Source of the DNA: Candidatus Borrarchaeota archaeon
GTDB lineage: Archaea > Asgardarchaeota > Sifarchaeia > Borrarchaeales > Borrarchaeaceae
Assembly: GCA_016840645.1 (NCBI GenBank)
Contig: JAEORY010000016.1
Span: 1 to 21,042, forward strand
Direction of reading: 5' to 3'
Length of the DNA: 21,042 nt
In this document: one piece after another, positions 7,685-15,133 of the stretch
How positions within the stretch are numbered: position 1 is the first letter of the stretch
How the letters are laid out: each line of letters begins with the position of its first letter
The notes under the pieces: generated by a model
The model's input: only the letters and a program-made list of their open reading frames with translations
What the model was told of the DNA's origin: nothing
Databases searched by the model: none
Translations under genes and position numbers: made by a program

Positions 7685-8368
7685 ATGAAATTCGTGGACA
7701 AAATAAAAACCTCGGAATTTTTCATGCTTTTCGAAATCGCGAAACTGGGTGCGCTCGAGAAAACGATAAAATTGACATCTGTACGAATTAGTGAAATATT
7801 TTCATTTAGCCAGCAAACTAGTGCAAGAAAACTTAGAAATTTAGAGCAATTTGGATGGATAAGCAGAGAAATTGTTCCCAAAGGGCAATTAATACGAATA
7901 ACAAAGGAAGGAAGAGAAGTATTACAGAAAGTGTATTCAAATCTCAGTATTTTGTTCGTTAATCGGTTTCCTCCTGTAGTACTTGAAGGAGAAGTGTTTT
8001 CGGGATTAGGAGAAGGTTCATATTATATCCAAAAGGAAGGTTACTTAAAACAATTTAAGGAACAACTGGGCTTTACACCTTATCCTGGAACATTAAATTT
8101 ACGACTTAGATCTAAAGCTGATATCAACGCAAAGCAAGATCTTAGTACCGTGCCACACATCCCAATTGAGGGGTGGTCTAATGGTCAAAGAACCTATGGA
8201 CCAGTCAAAGTATATCGTACTATGATCAACAATAAAGTCAGGGGGGCATTGTTGGGCGCAGAGCGCAGTCATTATGGCGAAGATGTTGTTGAGATCATAG
8301 CCCCAGAGTTTCTACGAAAAATATTGGGATTAAAAGATGGAGATATTGTGCAATTATTATTTATCTAG
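7685..8368 (+). CDS. ribK: HTH domain-CTP-dependent riboflavin kinase
   Basis: This enzyme phosphorylates riboflavin to FMN using CTP, the archaeal route to flavin cofactors. The 227-residue chain has an N-terminal winged helix-turn-helix region at about 10-90 (VRISEIFSFSQQTSARKLRN, with QLIRITKEGREVL as the wing), then the RibK fold from about 95, marked by GEVFSGLGEGSYYI and GFTPYPGTLNLRL and ending LKDGDIVQLLF. The same HTH-RibK fusion is known in other archaea, where it doubles as a regulator of riboflavin genes. The ATG at 7685 is the only sensible start for the HTH. No other flavin gene is adjacent. The gene converges on the SF1 helicase gene. Confidence 0.92.
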   Translation: MKFVDKIKTSEFFMLFEIAKLGALEKTIKLTSVRISEIFSFSQQTSARKLRNLEQFGWISREIVPKGQLIRITKEGREVLQKVYSNLSILFVNRFPPVVLEGEVFSGLGEGSYYIQKEGYLKQFKEQLGFTPYPGTLNLRLRSKADINAKQDLSTVPHIPIEGWSNGQRTYGPVKVYRTMINNKVRGALLGAERSHYGEDVVEIIAPEFLRKILGLKDGDIVQLLFI

Positions 8369-8384
8369 CTTAACAATAGAAACC

Positions 8385-8410
8385 CTTCTTTATTTGATAA
8401 CTAAAAGAAG
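8385..8410. terminator. Hairpin between convergent ribK and helicase genes
   Basis: CTTCTTT (8385-8391) and AAAGAAG (8404-8410) form a 7-bp stem around a 12-nt loop in the 46-bp gap between two convergent genes. A T-rich stretch follows on the plus strand. It may end transcription in both directions, but archaeal termination depends mainly on U-tracts, so this is tentative. Confidence 0.35.
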
Positions 8411-8414
8411 TAAT

Positions 8415-10337
8415 TTAATTGTTTTGATTTAGAATGATGCTTAACTCTGCTTTTGCTCTATTTACTTCTTCTGATAACAAATGATTTGACAAATTAGTTG
8501 CAACAAAACCATATCGTTGTGTATACTTGAACAAGGCTGCAATTAAAGGGACATTTATTGATTCAGCTAGTTTGTGTGAAGCTAGAATGATAAGTTTTCT
8601 TTTTGCACGCGTGATAGCAACATTGATTCTACGACTATCTTGCAGGACTTTTGCTGCTTTAGGACTTAATCCATCATCTACTAAAGAGAGAAGTACTATA
8701 TTGTTTTCTCGACCTTGATAAGCGTCTATAGTGCTTGATTTGGAAATTGACCAAAGATTAATGACATTTATTTGTTTTGAAAACAACTGTTTTATTAATC
8801 GTCCTATAAGTGCGGCCTGTAAACGGAAAGGTGTTACCACCGCCAAATCTTTTGTAAGGGAATATCCAGCTTTTTGGTATTCTCTCATGATTCTGATAAT
8901 AAGAGCGGTCTCAAATATATTGCAAGCAGAATAGCGATTGCCAAACAGTTTCCATTCGATACCTTGGCCATTAAAGTTGAATGTATCGATCCATACAATA
9001 GGATATCGACCGGATAAACTTTTACTTAGATTATCTTTGTTTTCAGGAAAGTAATCAAGGTGGATATTTTCGATGCCATAGGCTGTTTTTAATCGATCAT
9101 GGTAGATGAAATGGCTGGGGAACATAGCAATGTGTCTATTTGAGCGGTATTGGGTATCTAAAAAGGTGCTAAGATGTGGATACTTAGTAATCATCATCTC
9201 AAATAGCGATTTTTCAAGTCGCTGATTTATGGGGACATTAAAAATGGGTGGTAGTTGAAGATGGTCACCCACCAGAATTAATTTCTTACCAAACACCATA
9301 CCAACAAGCGTCATGGGTATATTCACCATACTAGCTTCGTCTATGATGACGTAATCGAAGGGAGGGTGATCCCAATCAAAATCGCGACGTAAGGTATACA
9401 TTCCAGCTTTTGTTAATGTCGAACCAACGACTTTCCATGATTTAAGATCTCTTATATTGTTGATCGTGCCTAACAGCGGCCTAATTGCTGGTAACAACTT
9501 AGCATTCATACCTAAGCGAAGCATTATCTTACTAAGATCGTGACGTGTTGTTTCTTTCAGGACATCTATGAGTTTTTCCAGAGCATTATCAACTGCAACG
9601 TTGGTATGAGAGGTGATAAGGACATTTTTATTACTGAGAAGGAGTTGCGTAACCAATTCTGCAATGGTAGTAGTTTTTCCAGTACCAGGAGGTCCATGAA
9701 TCAAAAAAAAGTAATTATCATCCGTTAAATTAAGACATTTTGCAACAGCTTCCAGTTGTGATTCGTTAAGTATTTCGGTGGTATATTTTAATGCAACAGG
9801 AAAGATTGGATTAAACACTGCTTGTCCTTCAAGCATTGTTCTTAGTTTCTGTAGACGCTTGCTTTTTCCACCCTGAATTCGCTCCAAAATATTCTCCTGA
9901 ATCCTTAAAAGGATTTGATCATCAGCTTTTCGTAAACTAATTTTGTTACAACATCGTAATTCCTCGGGCAAAAAATTCCCTGAAAAAGAAATATAGTAAT
10001 TGTTAGAATCATGGTCTATAATAATCCCATAGATGTCTCTCTTTGGATATGAAAGAGAACAATCTTTATTGTTTACTAAGAAACTATCAGCATCTCCATT
10101 CCCCCAAGAAGCTATTATTGCATCTCCTGGTTTAACTCTAAAATCACCTATAGTTTGAATTTTTTCAACTCTTATATTTGCCAAGAAGCGATATCTCTTT
10201 GATATGTTAAAATCAGGTCTCCCAATAAGTCTGGGAGTTGCTCGTATCTGAGTTAGGTCTTTTTTCTTTGCCCTGATTAAATAATCCCATAAATGGCTAT
10301 ATGTAGAATCTTTGATGTCGAGTTCTTCAAGATTCAT
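8415..10337 (-). CDS. Superfamily 1 DNA2/NAM7 (Upf1-like) helicase
   Basis: This 640-residue ATP-dependent helicase or translocase for RNA or DNA is related to Upf1, IGHMBP2 and Dna2. The N-terminal 180 residues include a beta-rich part (about 50-130) like the accessory domain of this family. Motifs appear in order: Q-type NESQLEAV (191-198), Walker A GPPGTGKT (215-222), TSHTNVAVDNAL, Walker B VIIDEASM with D333-E334, GDHLQLPP (357-364), QYRSN (396-400), TIDAYQGREN, and motif VI RRINVAITRAKRKLII. All catalytic motifs are intact. No nuclease domain is visible. It is divergent from sepS across a short promoter region. Whether the substrate is RNA or DNA cannot be read from the sequence. Confidence 0.9.
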   Translation of the reverse strand: MNLEELDIKDSTYSHLWDYLIRAKKKDLTQIRATPRLIGRPDFNISKRYRFLANIRVEKIQTIGDFRVKPGDAIIASWGNGDADSFLVNNKDCSLSYPKRDIYGIIIDHDSNNYYISFSGNFLPEELRCCNKISLRKADDQILLRIQENILERIQGGKSKRLQKLRTMLEGQAVFNPIFPVALKYTTEILNESQLEAVAKCLNLTDDNYFFLIHGPPGTGKTTTIAELVTQLLLSNKNVLITSHTNVAVDNALEKLIDVLKETTRHDLSKIMLRLGMNAKLLPAIRPLLGTINNIRDLKSWKVVGSTLTKAGMYTLRRDFDWDHPPFDYVIIDEASMVNIPMTLVGMVFGKKLILVGDHLQLPPIFNVPINQRLEKSLFEMMITKYPHLSTFLDTQYRSNRHIAMFPSHFIYHDRLKTAYGIENIHLDYFPENKDNLSKSLSGRYPIVWIDTFNFNGQGIEWKLFGNRYSACNIFETALIIRIMREYQKAGYSLTKDLAVVTPFRLQAALIGRLIKQLFSKQINVINLWSISKSSTIDAYQGRENNIVLLSLVDDGLSPKAAKVLQDSRRINVAITRAKRKLIILASHKLAESINVPLIAALFKYTQRYGFVATNLSNHLLSEEVNRAKAELSIILNQNN

Positions 10338-10436
10338 TTACTTCGACCTTTGTACTCTTTGTGGATGAGCCTAGAAATCTCTTTTCTACAAAGAAATTCA
10401 CTTTTTCCTCTTCTTTTTCATTCTGCAGATATAAAG

Positions 10437-10449
10437 AAAATATATAAAC
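10437..10449 (+). promoter_or_regulatory. TATA box for sepS
   Basis: AAAATATATAAAC predicts transcription starting near 10470. A TTG at 10468 would then lie at or before the transcript start, so the ATG at 10513 or 10525 is the more likely initiator for sepS, unless the message is leaderless. Confidence 0.5.
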
Positions 10450-10512
10450 TCCACTTTTCATTCATCATTGAGCATAGAGCAGGTGTTCCCTTATAGTAAG
10501 AAAGAATTAAGA

Positions 10513-12090
10513 ATGGGAATCAAAATGGGAAAATTTGATCTGCAAAAATTGAAAACAGAGATGGAAAGGGATTATGAAAAGGCCTGGCTCATGTCTAAAA
10601 ACCTTTTAAAAGAAAAAGGACGACTTTTACGTTTAAAGCCACAAGGAAAACCTCATCCAATGTTTACATTTATTGAAAGAACACGAAAAACATTGCTGAG
10701 ACTAGGCTTTAAGGAAACTGTTTTACCAATTATTGTAGATGAGGGAACTATATTTCGAGAATATGGACCTGAAGCACGCCTGATTCTTGACCGTGTATTC
10801 TATTTAGCAGGATTACCACGCCCTGATATAGGAATTTCTAAAGAGAAACTTGAGAGGATTCAAAAAATTATCCCCGGATTTGAAAAGGTTTCTGAATTAC
10901 AAAAAATCTTCAGAGAATACAAGGCTGGTAATATTGAAGCCGATAATATGCTTGAAGTTATTGTTACTGAGTTAGAAGTGAAAGAAGATGATGCTAGTAA
11001 GATGATTGACTCTATTTTTTCAGAATTGAAAAGACTTGAGCCAATCCCTACAAAACAAACGTTAAGGAGTCATACCACAGCATTATGGTTTCCAGCACTA
11101 GCCAAAATCCAATATTTGCAACCTCTTCCATTACAACTTTTTAGTATAGGTCCTAAGTTCCGAAGAGAGCAGAAACTAGATAGAACTCATCTTTACTCAA
11201 GTTATACCATCTCATTTGTAATCATGGCAGATATGACATTAGAAGATGGGAAAATTGTTGTTGAAGATTTTTTAAAAGAGCTTGGATATCAGGAAGTTAT
11301 CTTTGCACAAAAACGAGCTACATCGAAATATTATGCCCCTCAAACAGAATCAGAAATTCTTACTGAACATCCAAAGACTGGAGAAGTTATTGAAATAGGG
11401 GACTTAGGTTTTTATTCACCCGTAGCACTTGCCAACTTCGGAATAGAATATCCGGTATTTAATGCAGGTTTTGGAGTGGAACGTTTTGTTATGATCGAAA
11501 CTGGCGAAACAGACATCAGACAACTTGTTTATCCTTATTTATACTCTAAAACTGATCAAAAAGATGAAGAACTTCTTAAGGGGATTAAAGTAACTGAAAG
11601 CCCAGAAACAGATCTTGGAAAAGAAATGATGAAGGCGATCATAAATGTCGCTGAAGAACATAAGGATGACAGTTCTCCAACTAAAGTATTAGCATGGCAA
11701 AAACATTTTGAATCTCAACTCACGCAAATCTATGTTTGGGAACCTGATCCTGATGTCAAATTATTAGGTCCTGCCGCATTAAATGAAATCTGGGTCTCTG
11801 AAGGAAATATAATTGGAGTGGTTCCGACTGAAAAGTTGAAGAAGGAAGGTCAGTCGACTGGAATTCGATATTTAGATGCTGTAGCTGCAAAAGCAGCAAA
11901 AGATATAGAAGATCTACTAAAGAGTGACAGAAATGAGTATATGTTAAGAGTAAGAATGGTTAAAAATGCAGTTGATATAAATCTAACAATAGAAGAACCA
12001 ACAAGGAGAATGATCACTTCAAAAGGGAAAAAAATCGATATCAGAGGTCCTGTATTTATTGGTATTCTCTTGGAAAGAAAGTCACTTTAG
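10513..12090 (+). CDS. sepS: O-phosphoseryl-tRNA(Cys) synthetase (SepRS)
   Basis: This class II synthetase charges tRNA-Cys with O-phosphoserine; SepCysS then converts it to Cys-tRNA, the indirect cysteine route of methanogens and some other archaea. Recognisable blocks are the N-terminal helix with EKAW, RLKPQGKPHPMFTFIERTR, FREYGPEARLILDRVFYLAGLPRPD, SHTTALWFPAL, the motif-2-like GPKFRREQKLDRTHLYSSY, and the motif-3-like FNAGFGVERFVMIE. The frame opens at a TTG at 10468, but family N termini begin close to MGKFDLQKL, so ATG 10513 (or 10525) fits better. SepCysS and SepCysE are not in the window. Use of this pathway, rather than CysRS, is the physiological implication. The alternative of alpha-PheRS, a relative, is disfavoured by the LAGLPRPD block. 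Confidence 0.93.
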   Translation: MGIKMGKFDLQKLKTEMERDYEKAWLMSKNLLKEKGRLLRLKPQGKPHPMFTFIERTRKTLLRLGFKETVLPIIVDEGTIFREYGPEARLILDRVFYLAGLPRPDIGISKEKLERIQKIIPGFEKVSELQKIFREYKAGNIEADNMLEVIVTELEVKEDDASKMIDSIFSELKRLEPIPTKQTLRSHTTALWFPALAKIQYLQPLPLQLFSIGPKFRREQKLDRTHLYSSYTISFVIMADMTLEDGKIVVEDFLKELGYQEVIFAQKRATSKYYAPQTESEILTEHPKTGEVIEIGDLGFYSPVALANFGIEYPVFNAGFGVERFVMIETGETDIRQLVYPYLYSKTDQKDEELLKGIKVTESPETDLGKEMMKAIINVAEEHKDDSSPTKVLAWQKHFESQLTQIYVWEPDPDVKLLGPAALNEIWVSEGNIIGVVPTEKLKKEGQSTGIRYLDAVAAKAAKDIEDLLKSDRNEYMLRVRMVKNAVDINLTIEEPTRRMITSKGKKIDIRGPVFIGILLERKSL

Positions 12091-12187
12091 GAAACATAAT
12101 TTCTTGAAAAATTGTATGATGATGATTCACAACAAGAATTGTTTAACAAAATAATATTTCAAAACAGGGGAATGCTGTTGTAAGCAA

Positions 12188-12208
12188 CCTCACATTAAAG
12201 TTATGAGG
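12188..12208 (+). promoter_or_regulatory. Hairpin covering the ribosome-binding site of the endonuclease V-like gene
   Basis: CCTCA (12188-12192) can pair with TGAGG (12204-12208). The right arm forms most of the Shine-Dalgarno GAGGTG (12205-12210) of the GTG start at 12216, so the hairpin could mask it. The block also resembles the left hairpin of the element at 6806: both read GTAA, three variable-to-similar bases, ACCTCAC, two bases, TAAAG, two or three bases, TGAGG. It may thus be either a translational control or the trace of a related mobile element. Confidence 0.35.
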
Positions 12209-12215
12209 TGTCTCA

Positions 12216-12929
12216 GTGAACTTTAAGACCAAGAGAGATATCTCTGAAGAATTTTTAAAGCGATTCTCTGAAAAGATCGATGGTAGTTCACTTGATCTTG
12301 ATTCTCTTAGAAAAGAACAGAAGTACCTTGCTAAGAAAATTATTCTAAAAGACAAATTCGACATCCCCGAGATTTTAGCAGGAGTTGATCTTTCATATCA
12401 AGAATCACATTGCATCGTGGCTTACGTCGCAGTTAATTTCAAAACATTGGAAGTTTTAGAGCGTAACACTATAAAATGTGAAGTTAATTTTCCCTACATA
12501 CCAACTTTTCTCGCATATAGAGAAGGTCCTCCTACTTTAGCACTTCTGGAAAGAATTAATACATATCCAGATATTCTAATGATCAATGGTCACGGGATTG
12601 CTCATCCACTCTTTTTTGGATACGCATCTCACATAGGTATTGCTGCAAACATTCCAACAATTGGTATAGCGACTAAACTTTTGTATGGAATGTCTTCTGA
12701 AATACCAGTTAATGTAGGATCATATTGCTATGTATATTATAAAGATAAACGAGTGGGAGCAATTTTTCTTTCAAAAGATGGCTGTAAGCCAATAATTATT
12801 TCACCAGGACAATTAATCACTATTGATAGTTGCATAAAGATAGTAAAACATTCTTTAAAAGGATATAAGTTACCAGAGCCACTTCGTTTAGCTCATAAAC
12901 TTGCTCAAGAGGAAAAAAAGCGTATTTGA
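12216..12929 (+). CDS. nfi: Endonuclease V homologue with altered active-site residues
   Basis: Endonuclease V normally cuts DNA or RNA next to inosine using acidic residues and a divalent metal. The 237-residue chain keeps the family framework: LAGVDLSY (D58, first catalytic Asp), YREGPPTLALLE (E103), GHGIAHP, SHIGI, PTIGIA, ISPG, and a C-terminal GYKLPEPLRLAH with H227. By eye, however, the usual DGHG aspartate is N124 (codon AAT), the Arg after AHP is L132, the Lys after GVA is T153, and the His of SPGH is Q199. It may therefore be catalytically dead or changed in specificity, acting perhaps as a binding protein. The start is GTG behind GAGGTG. The N terminus (about 40 residues before the core) is slightly long. 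The fold call is strong; activity is doubtful. Confidence 0.87.
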   Translation: MNFKTKRDISEEFLKRFSEKIDGSSLDLDSLRKEQKYLAKKIILKDKFDIPEILAGVDLSYQESHCIVAYVAVNFKTLEVLERNTIKCEVNFPYIPTFLAYREGPPTLALLERINTYPDILMINGHGIAHPLFFGYASHIGIAANIPTIGIATKLLYGMSSEIPVNVGSYCYVYYKDKRVGAIFLSKDGCKPIIISPGQLITIDSCIKIVKHSLKGYKLPEPLRLAHKLAQEEKKRI

Positions 12930-12975
12930 TATAAACAGTGCCTTCAAAATTAATAACGGTGGGTTTTCTCGCTGA

Positions 12976-12991
12976 TTTCGTAGGAACGAAA
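12976..12991 (+). other. Short perfect hairpin upstream of rpoN
   Basis: TTTCGT and ACGAAA form a 6-bp stem around the tetraloop AGGA in the 126-bp gap between the endonuclease V-like gene and rpoN. It could be part of the rpoN leader or an end signal of the upstream gene. Nothing else is recognised in this gap. Confidence 0.3.
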
Positions 12992-13055
12992 AGATTAAAA
13001 AAGAATGCCAATATTCTCCAGATAGAACGCGTTCAGTAAATTTTGGGGTTATAAG

Positions 13056-13250
13056 ATGATCATTCCCATTCGTTGTTTCACATGTGGAAAAGTAATTGGA
13101 GATAAGTGGATACCCTTCTCTCAGAAGATAAAACAAGGCGATTCTCCAAAAGAAGTATTAGATGAATTAGATCTAAAAAGATATTGCTGTCGAAGAATGC
13201 TTTTAAGTCACGTTGACCTAATAGATGACATCCTAAAACTGATGCGATAA
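13056..13250 (+). CDS. rpoN: DNA-directed RNA polymerase subunit N (Rpo10)
   Basis: This is the small zinc-binding RNA polymerase subunit homologous to eukaryotic RPB10, which anchors the Rpo3-Rpo11 platform. The 64 residues begin [18 protein letters not shown], with the invariant C7-x2-C10, and carry the paired C44-C45 of the [16 protein letters not shown] motif. The length and both zinc half-sites are typical. A GGGG-containing site precedes the ATG by a few bases. In many archaea rpoN directly follows rps9 in the rpoD-rpl18e-rpl13-rps9 operon; here it lies on the opposite strand, upstream of the exosome genes, so that operon has been rearranged. Confidence 0.97.
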   Translation: MIIPIRCFTCGKVIGDKWIPFSQKIKQGDSPKEVLDELDLKRYCCRRMLLSHVDLIDDILKLMR

Positions 13251-13358
13251 ATTCTAAATGGAAGATATGACAATATATTAGAAAAAAATGTATGTAAAAA
13301 TTATGCGATGTATATGGAGAATAAGCGTCGCTAATTTTGAACAGAATAACCCTTTTCT

Positions 13359-13371
13359 GTTTTAAATAAAC
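13359..13371 (+). promoter_or_regulatory. TATA box for the rrp41-rrp42 unit
   Basis: GTTTTAAATAAAC predicts a transcript start near 13392 and a leader of about 55 nt. The leader contains a strong Shine-Dalgarno AAAGGAGG (13433-13440) before the rrp41 ATG at 13447. A small CAGAA/TTCTG stem (13341-13358) lies just upstream. Confidence 0.45.
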
Positions 13372-13446
13372 GTTCAGTTTTTTAAGTGTTGGAATGTGTT
13401 TGAAAGTAAATATGAAATCATAGGAGAATGAAAAGGAGGAAAAGAA

Positions 13447-14255
13447 ATGGAAGATAAAAAGTCGGTACCACCTCTTAAACTCATATCTGATAAAGGTATC
13501 CGATCTGATGGTCGCAAATTTGATGAATTAAGACCAATTCAAATGGAGATTGGTGTACTTAAAACGGCTGATGGGTCAGCCTATTTAGAGCAAGGAAGAA
13601 ATAAAATTTTCGCGGCTGTATATGGTCCACGAGAACTACACCCGCGTCATTTAGCTTTGCCAGATAAAGCTCGTGTAAGATGTACTTATCGAATGGCATC
13701 TTTCTCAGTAGAAGGCATGTAATTTCTTAAATCGCCTGCTGAAATGAAAGAAAAAGTCCTGCCCCAAGTAGAAGGGAACAGGAACTATCCATGGTCATTC
13801 GAGAATCATTGGAGCCTGCCATTTTTTCAATTATGTTTCCTCGAACCGCTGTAGATATTTATATCGAAGTTGTACAGGCGGATGGAGGAACGCGATGTGC
13901 TAGCATCACTGCCGCATCTTTAGCTCTTGCAGACGCAGGAGTACCTTTAAAAGATTTAGTAGCAGGATGTGCTGCTGGAAAAATTGAAGGGACACTTGTT
14001 TTAGATCTCAATGACACTGAAGACAAATATGGCGAGGCAGATCTTCCTGTAGCATATATCCCTCGAACAGAAGAGATTACATTGCTTCAAATGGATGGAT
14101 CGTTTTCACCCGAAGAGTTTGAAGATGCAATGAATTTAGCCATTACTGGCTGTAAAAATATCTACGAAATGCAAAGAGAAACATTGCAGAATAAATATGC
14201 AGTGATTCGCGATGAAACTGATTCTGAGGACGATATCTCCGAAGAAGGTGATTAA
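13447..14255 (+). CDS. rrp41: Exosome complex exonuclease Rrp41, interrupted by a probable 32-nt intron (joined exons 13447-13711 and 13744-14255)
   Basis: This is the catalytic RNase PH-type subunit of the archaeal exosome, which degrades RNA 3' to 5' by phosphorolysis in a hexameric ring with Rrp42. Read directly, the first frame stops after 91 codons at SVEGM, and the rest resumes in another frame. Joining the two exons gives a 258-residue protein with a family-typical middle, [19 protein letters not shown], followed by [19 protein letters not shown] and GEADLPVA with catalytic-position D188. The acidic C-terminal tail ([14 protein letters not shown]) is also normal for the family. A single indel cannot explain the break, because the two frames do not overlap: frame one stops at 13720-13722 and the other has a stop at 13740-13742. 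The ATG has AAAGGAGG six bases upstream. rrp42 follows after 1 nt, so one essential operon carries this interruption. Confidence 0.9.
13712..13743 (+). other. Candidate bulge-helix-bulge intron in rrp41 mRNA (32 nt)
   Basis: The segment has stops in all three frames and its removal restores the Rrp41 frame. Its borders fold as an archaeal splicing-endonuclease substrate. Exon helix: UCUUUC (13699-13704) with GAAAGA (13746-13751). Central helix: CAGU (13706-13709) with GCUG (13738-13741), including one G-U pair. 5' bulge: AGA (13710-13712). 3' bulge: AAA (13742-13744), next to a U-U mismatch (13705/13745). Intron helix: AGGC (13713-13716) with GCCU (13734-13737), closing a 17-nt loop. Cutting after the second base of each bulge removes exactly 13712-13743 and rebuilds a GAT codon, giving FSVDERK. 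The fold was found by eye; splicing itself is inferred. Confidence 0.78.
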
Positions 14256-14256
14256 A

Positions 14257-15060
14257 ATGGTTAAGTCTGAGAAAATTCTTTCTGAAATTGAACAAAACTA
14301 CATTGAAAAACTTGTAAGCAAGGGCAATCGTATTGATGAACGTTCACTAGACGATTTTAGGGAAATTACAATAAAGACAGATATTATTGAAAAAGCAAAC
14401 GGCTCAGCTGATGTGACTTTAGGCAATACTAGAGTTGTGGTAGGAGTTAAAATGGAAATGGGTACTCCATACCCTGATATGCCCGATGAGGGTGTTGTTA
14501 CTGTAAGTGCAGAACTTGCACCAATTGCTTCGCCTTTCTTTGAAAGTGGACCTCCTACAGAAGTAGGTATTGAATTAGCAAGAGTAGTCGACCGAGGTGT
14601 GAGACAATCACATGCTGTTGATACTAAAAAGTTGTGTATTATTGAAGGCGAAAAAGTATGGATTGTCTTTGTTGACATTTATGCCTTAGATCATGATGGA
14701 AATCTCATTGATGCTTCTGCCTTAGCAGCTATGGCTGCTCTTATGACAGCAAAAATGCCGAAGTTAGAAATCAAAAAAGATAACAAAATTGAATGTCTTG
14801 AAGAAACAATTCCCCTCCCTACAGTTGACCGTCCCATTGCTATCACCGTAGCAAAAATGAATGGTGCTATGATAGTTGATCCGTGTCTTAAAGAAGAATT
14901 TGCAATGACAGGGCGAATAACCTTTACATTTACTCAAGATGGAAATCTTTGTGCATTACAAAAAGGAGGAGATGGAACTTTTAAGCCAACTGAAGTATTA
15001 AGTGCTTTTGAGACAGCAAGAAAAATGGCGCCTCAATTAAGACAGTTCTTACCTGAATGA
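14257..15060 (+). CDS. rrp42: Exosome complex subunit Rrp42
   Basis: This non-catalytic RNase PH-like partner of Rrp41 forms the exosome ring. It has 267 residues starting MVKSEKILSEIEQNYIEKL, with family blocks GNRIDERSLDDFREI, NGSADVTLGNTRVVVGVK, PYPDMPDEG, SGPPTEVGIELARVVDRG and a terminal helix ARKMAPQLRQFL. The frame is open further upstream (from 14212), but ATG 14257 is right: it follows the rrp41 stop by one base and has AAGGTG (14245-14250) just ahead, within the rrp41 coding end. Co-translation with rrp41 fits the one-to-one stoichiometry of the ring. Unlike its neighbour, it has an uninterrupted frame. Confidence 0.95.
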   Translation: MVKSEKILSEIEQNYIEKLVSKGNRIDERSLDDFREITIKTDIIEKANGSADVTLGNTRVVVGVKMEMGTPYPDMPDEGVVTVSAELAPIASPFFESGPPTEVGIELARVVDRGVRQSHAVDTKKLCIIEGEKVWIVFVDIYALDHDGNLIDASALAAMAALMTAKMPKLEIKKDNKIECLEETIPLPTVDRPIAITVAKMNGAMIVDPCLKEEFAMTGRITFTFTQDGNLCALQKGGDGTFKPTEVLSAFETARKMAPQLRQFLPE

Positions 15061-15094
15061 TCTTGTTTATCTAGACATTTCTCCTTATTAGGTG

Positions 15095-15119
15095 CAATAT
15101 TTGAACATTTCAAATATTG
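15095..15119. terminator. Perfect 11-bp palindrome between convergent rrp42 and rps9
   Basis: CAATATTTGAA, a 3-base spacer CAT, and TTCAAATATTG form a perfect inverted repeat in the 73-bp gap between the two convergent genes. Its central location suits a two-way transcription end or mRNA 3'-end stabiliser. The AT-rich, tightly spaced symmetry would also suit a dimeric DNA-binding protein. Confidence 0.45.
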
Positions 15120-15133
15120 ATTTCAAGTAAGGT

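Noticed and set aside
13711..13745. Simple sequencing frameshift in rrp41
   Set aside because: The first frame stops at 13720-13722 and the second frame has its own stop at 13740-13742, so no single base gain or loss can connect them; a segment must be removed.
13705..13745. Alternative bulge-helix-bulge register with TCAG/CTGA as the central helix and bulges TAG and AAT
   Set aside because: The pairing is fully Watson-Crick, but symmetric cutting would remove 34 nt and create an in-frame TGA, whereas the register with CAGU/GCUG removes 32 nt and restores the motif.
13791..14255. Independent 154-residue gene starting at ATG 13791
   Set aside because: It lacks its own Shine-Dalgarno, and the coding similarity to Rrp41 extends upstream of this ATG in the same frame ([16 protein letters not shown]), so the ATG is internal.
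14298..14678. 126-codon minus-strand frame inside rrp42
   Set aside because: It is fully antisense to a well-conserved gene and gives a Ser/Thr-rich product typical of a reverse reading.
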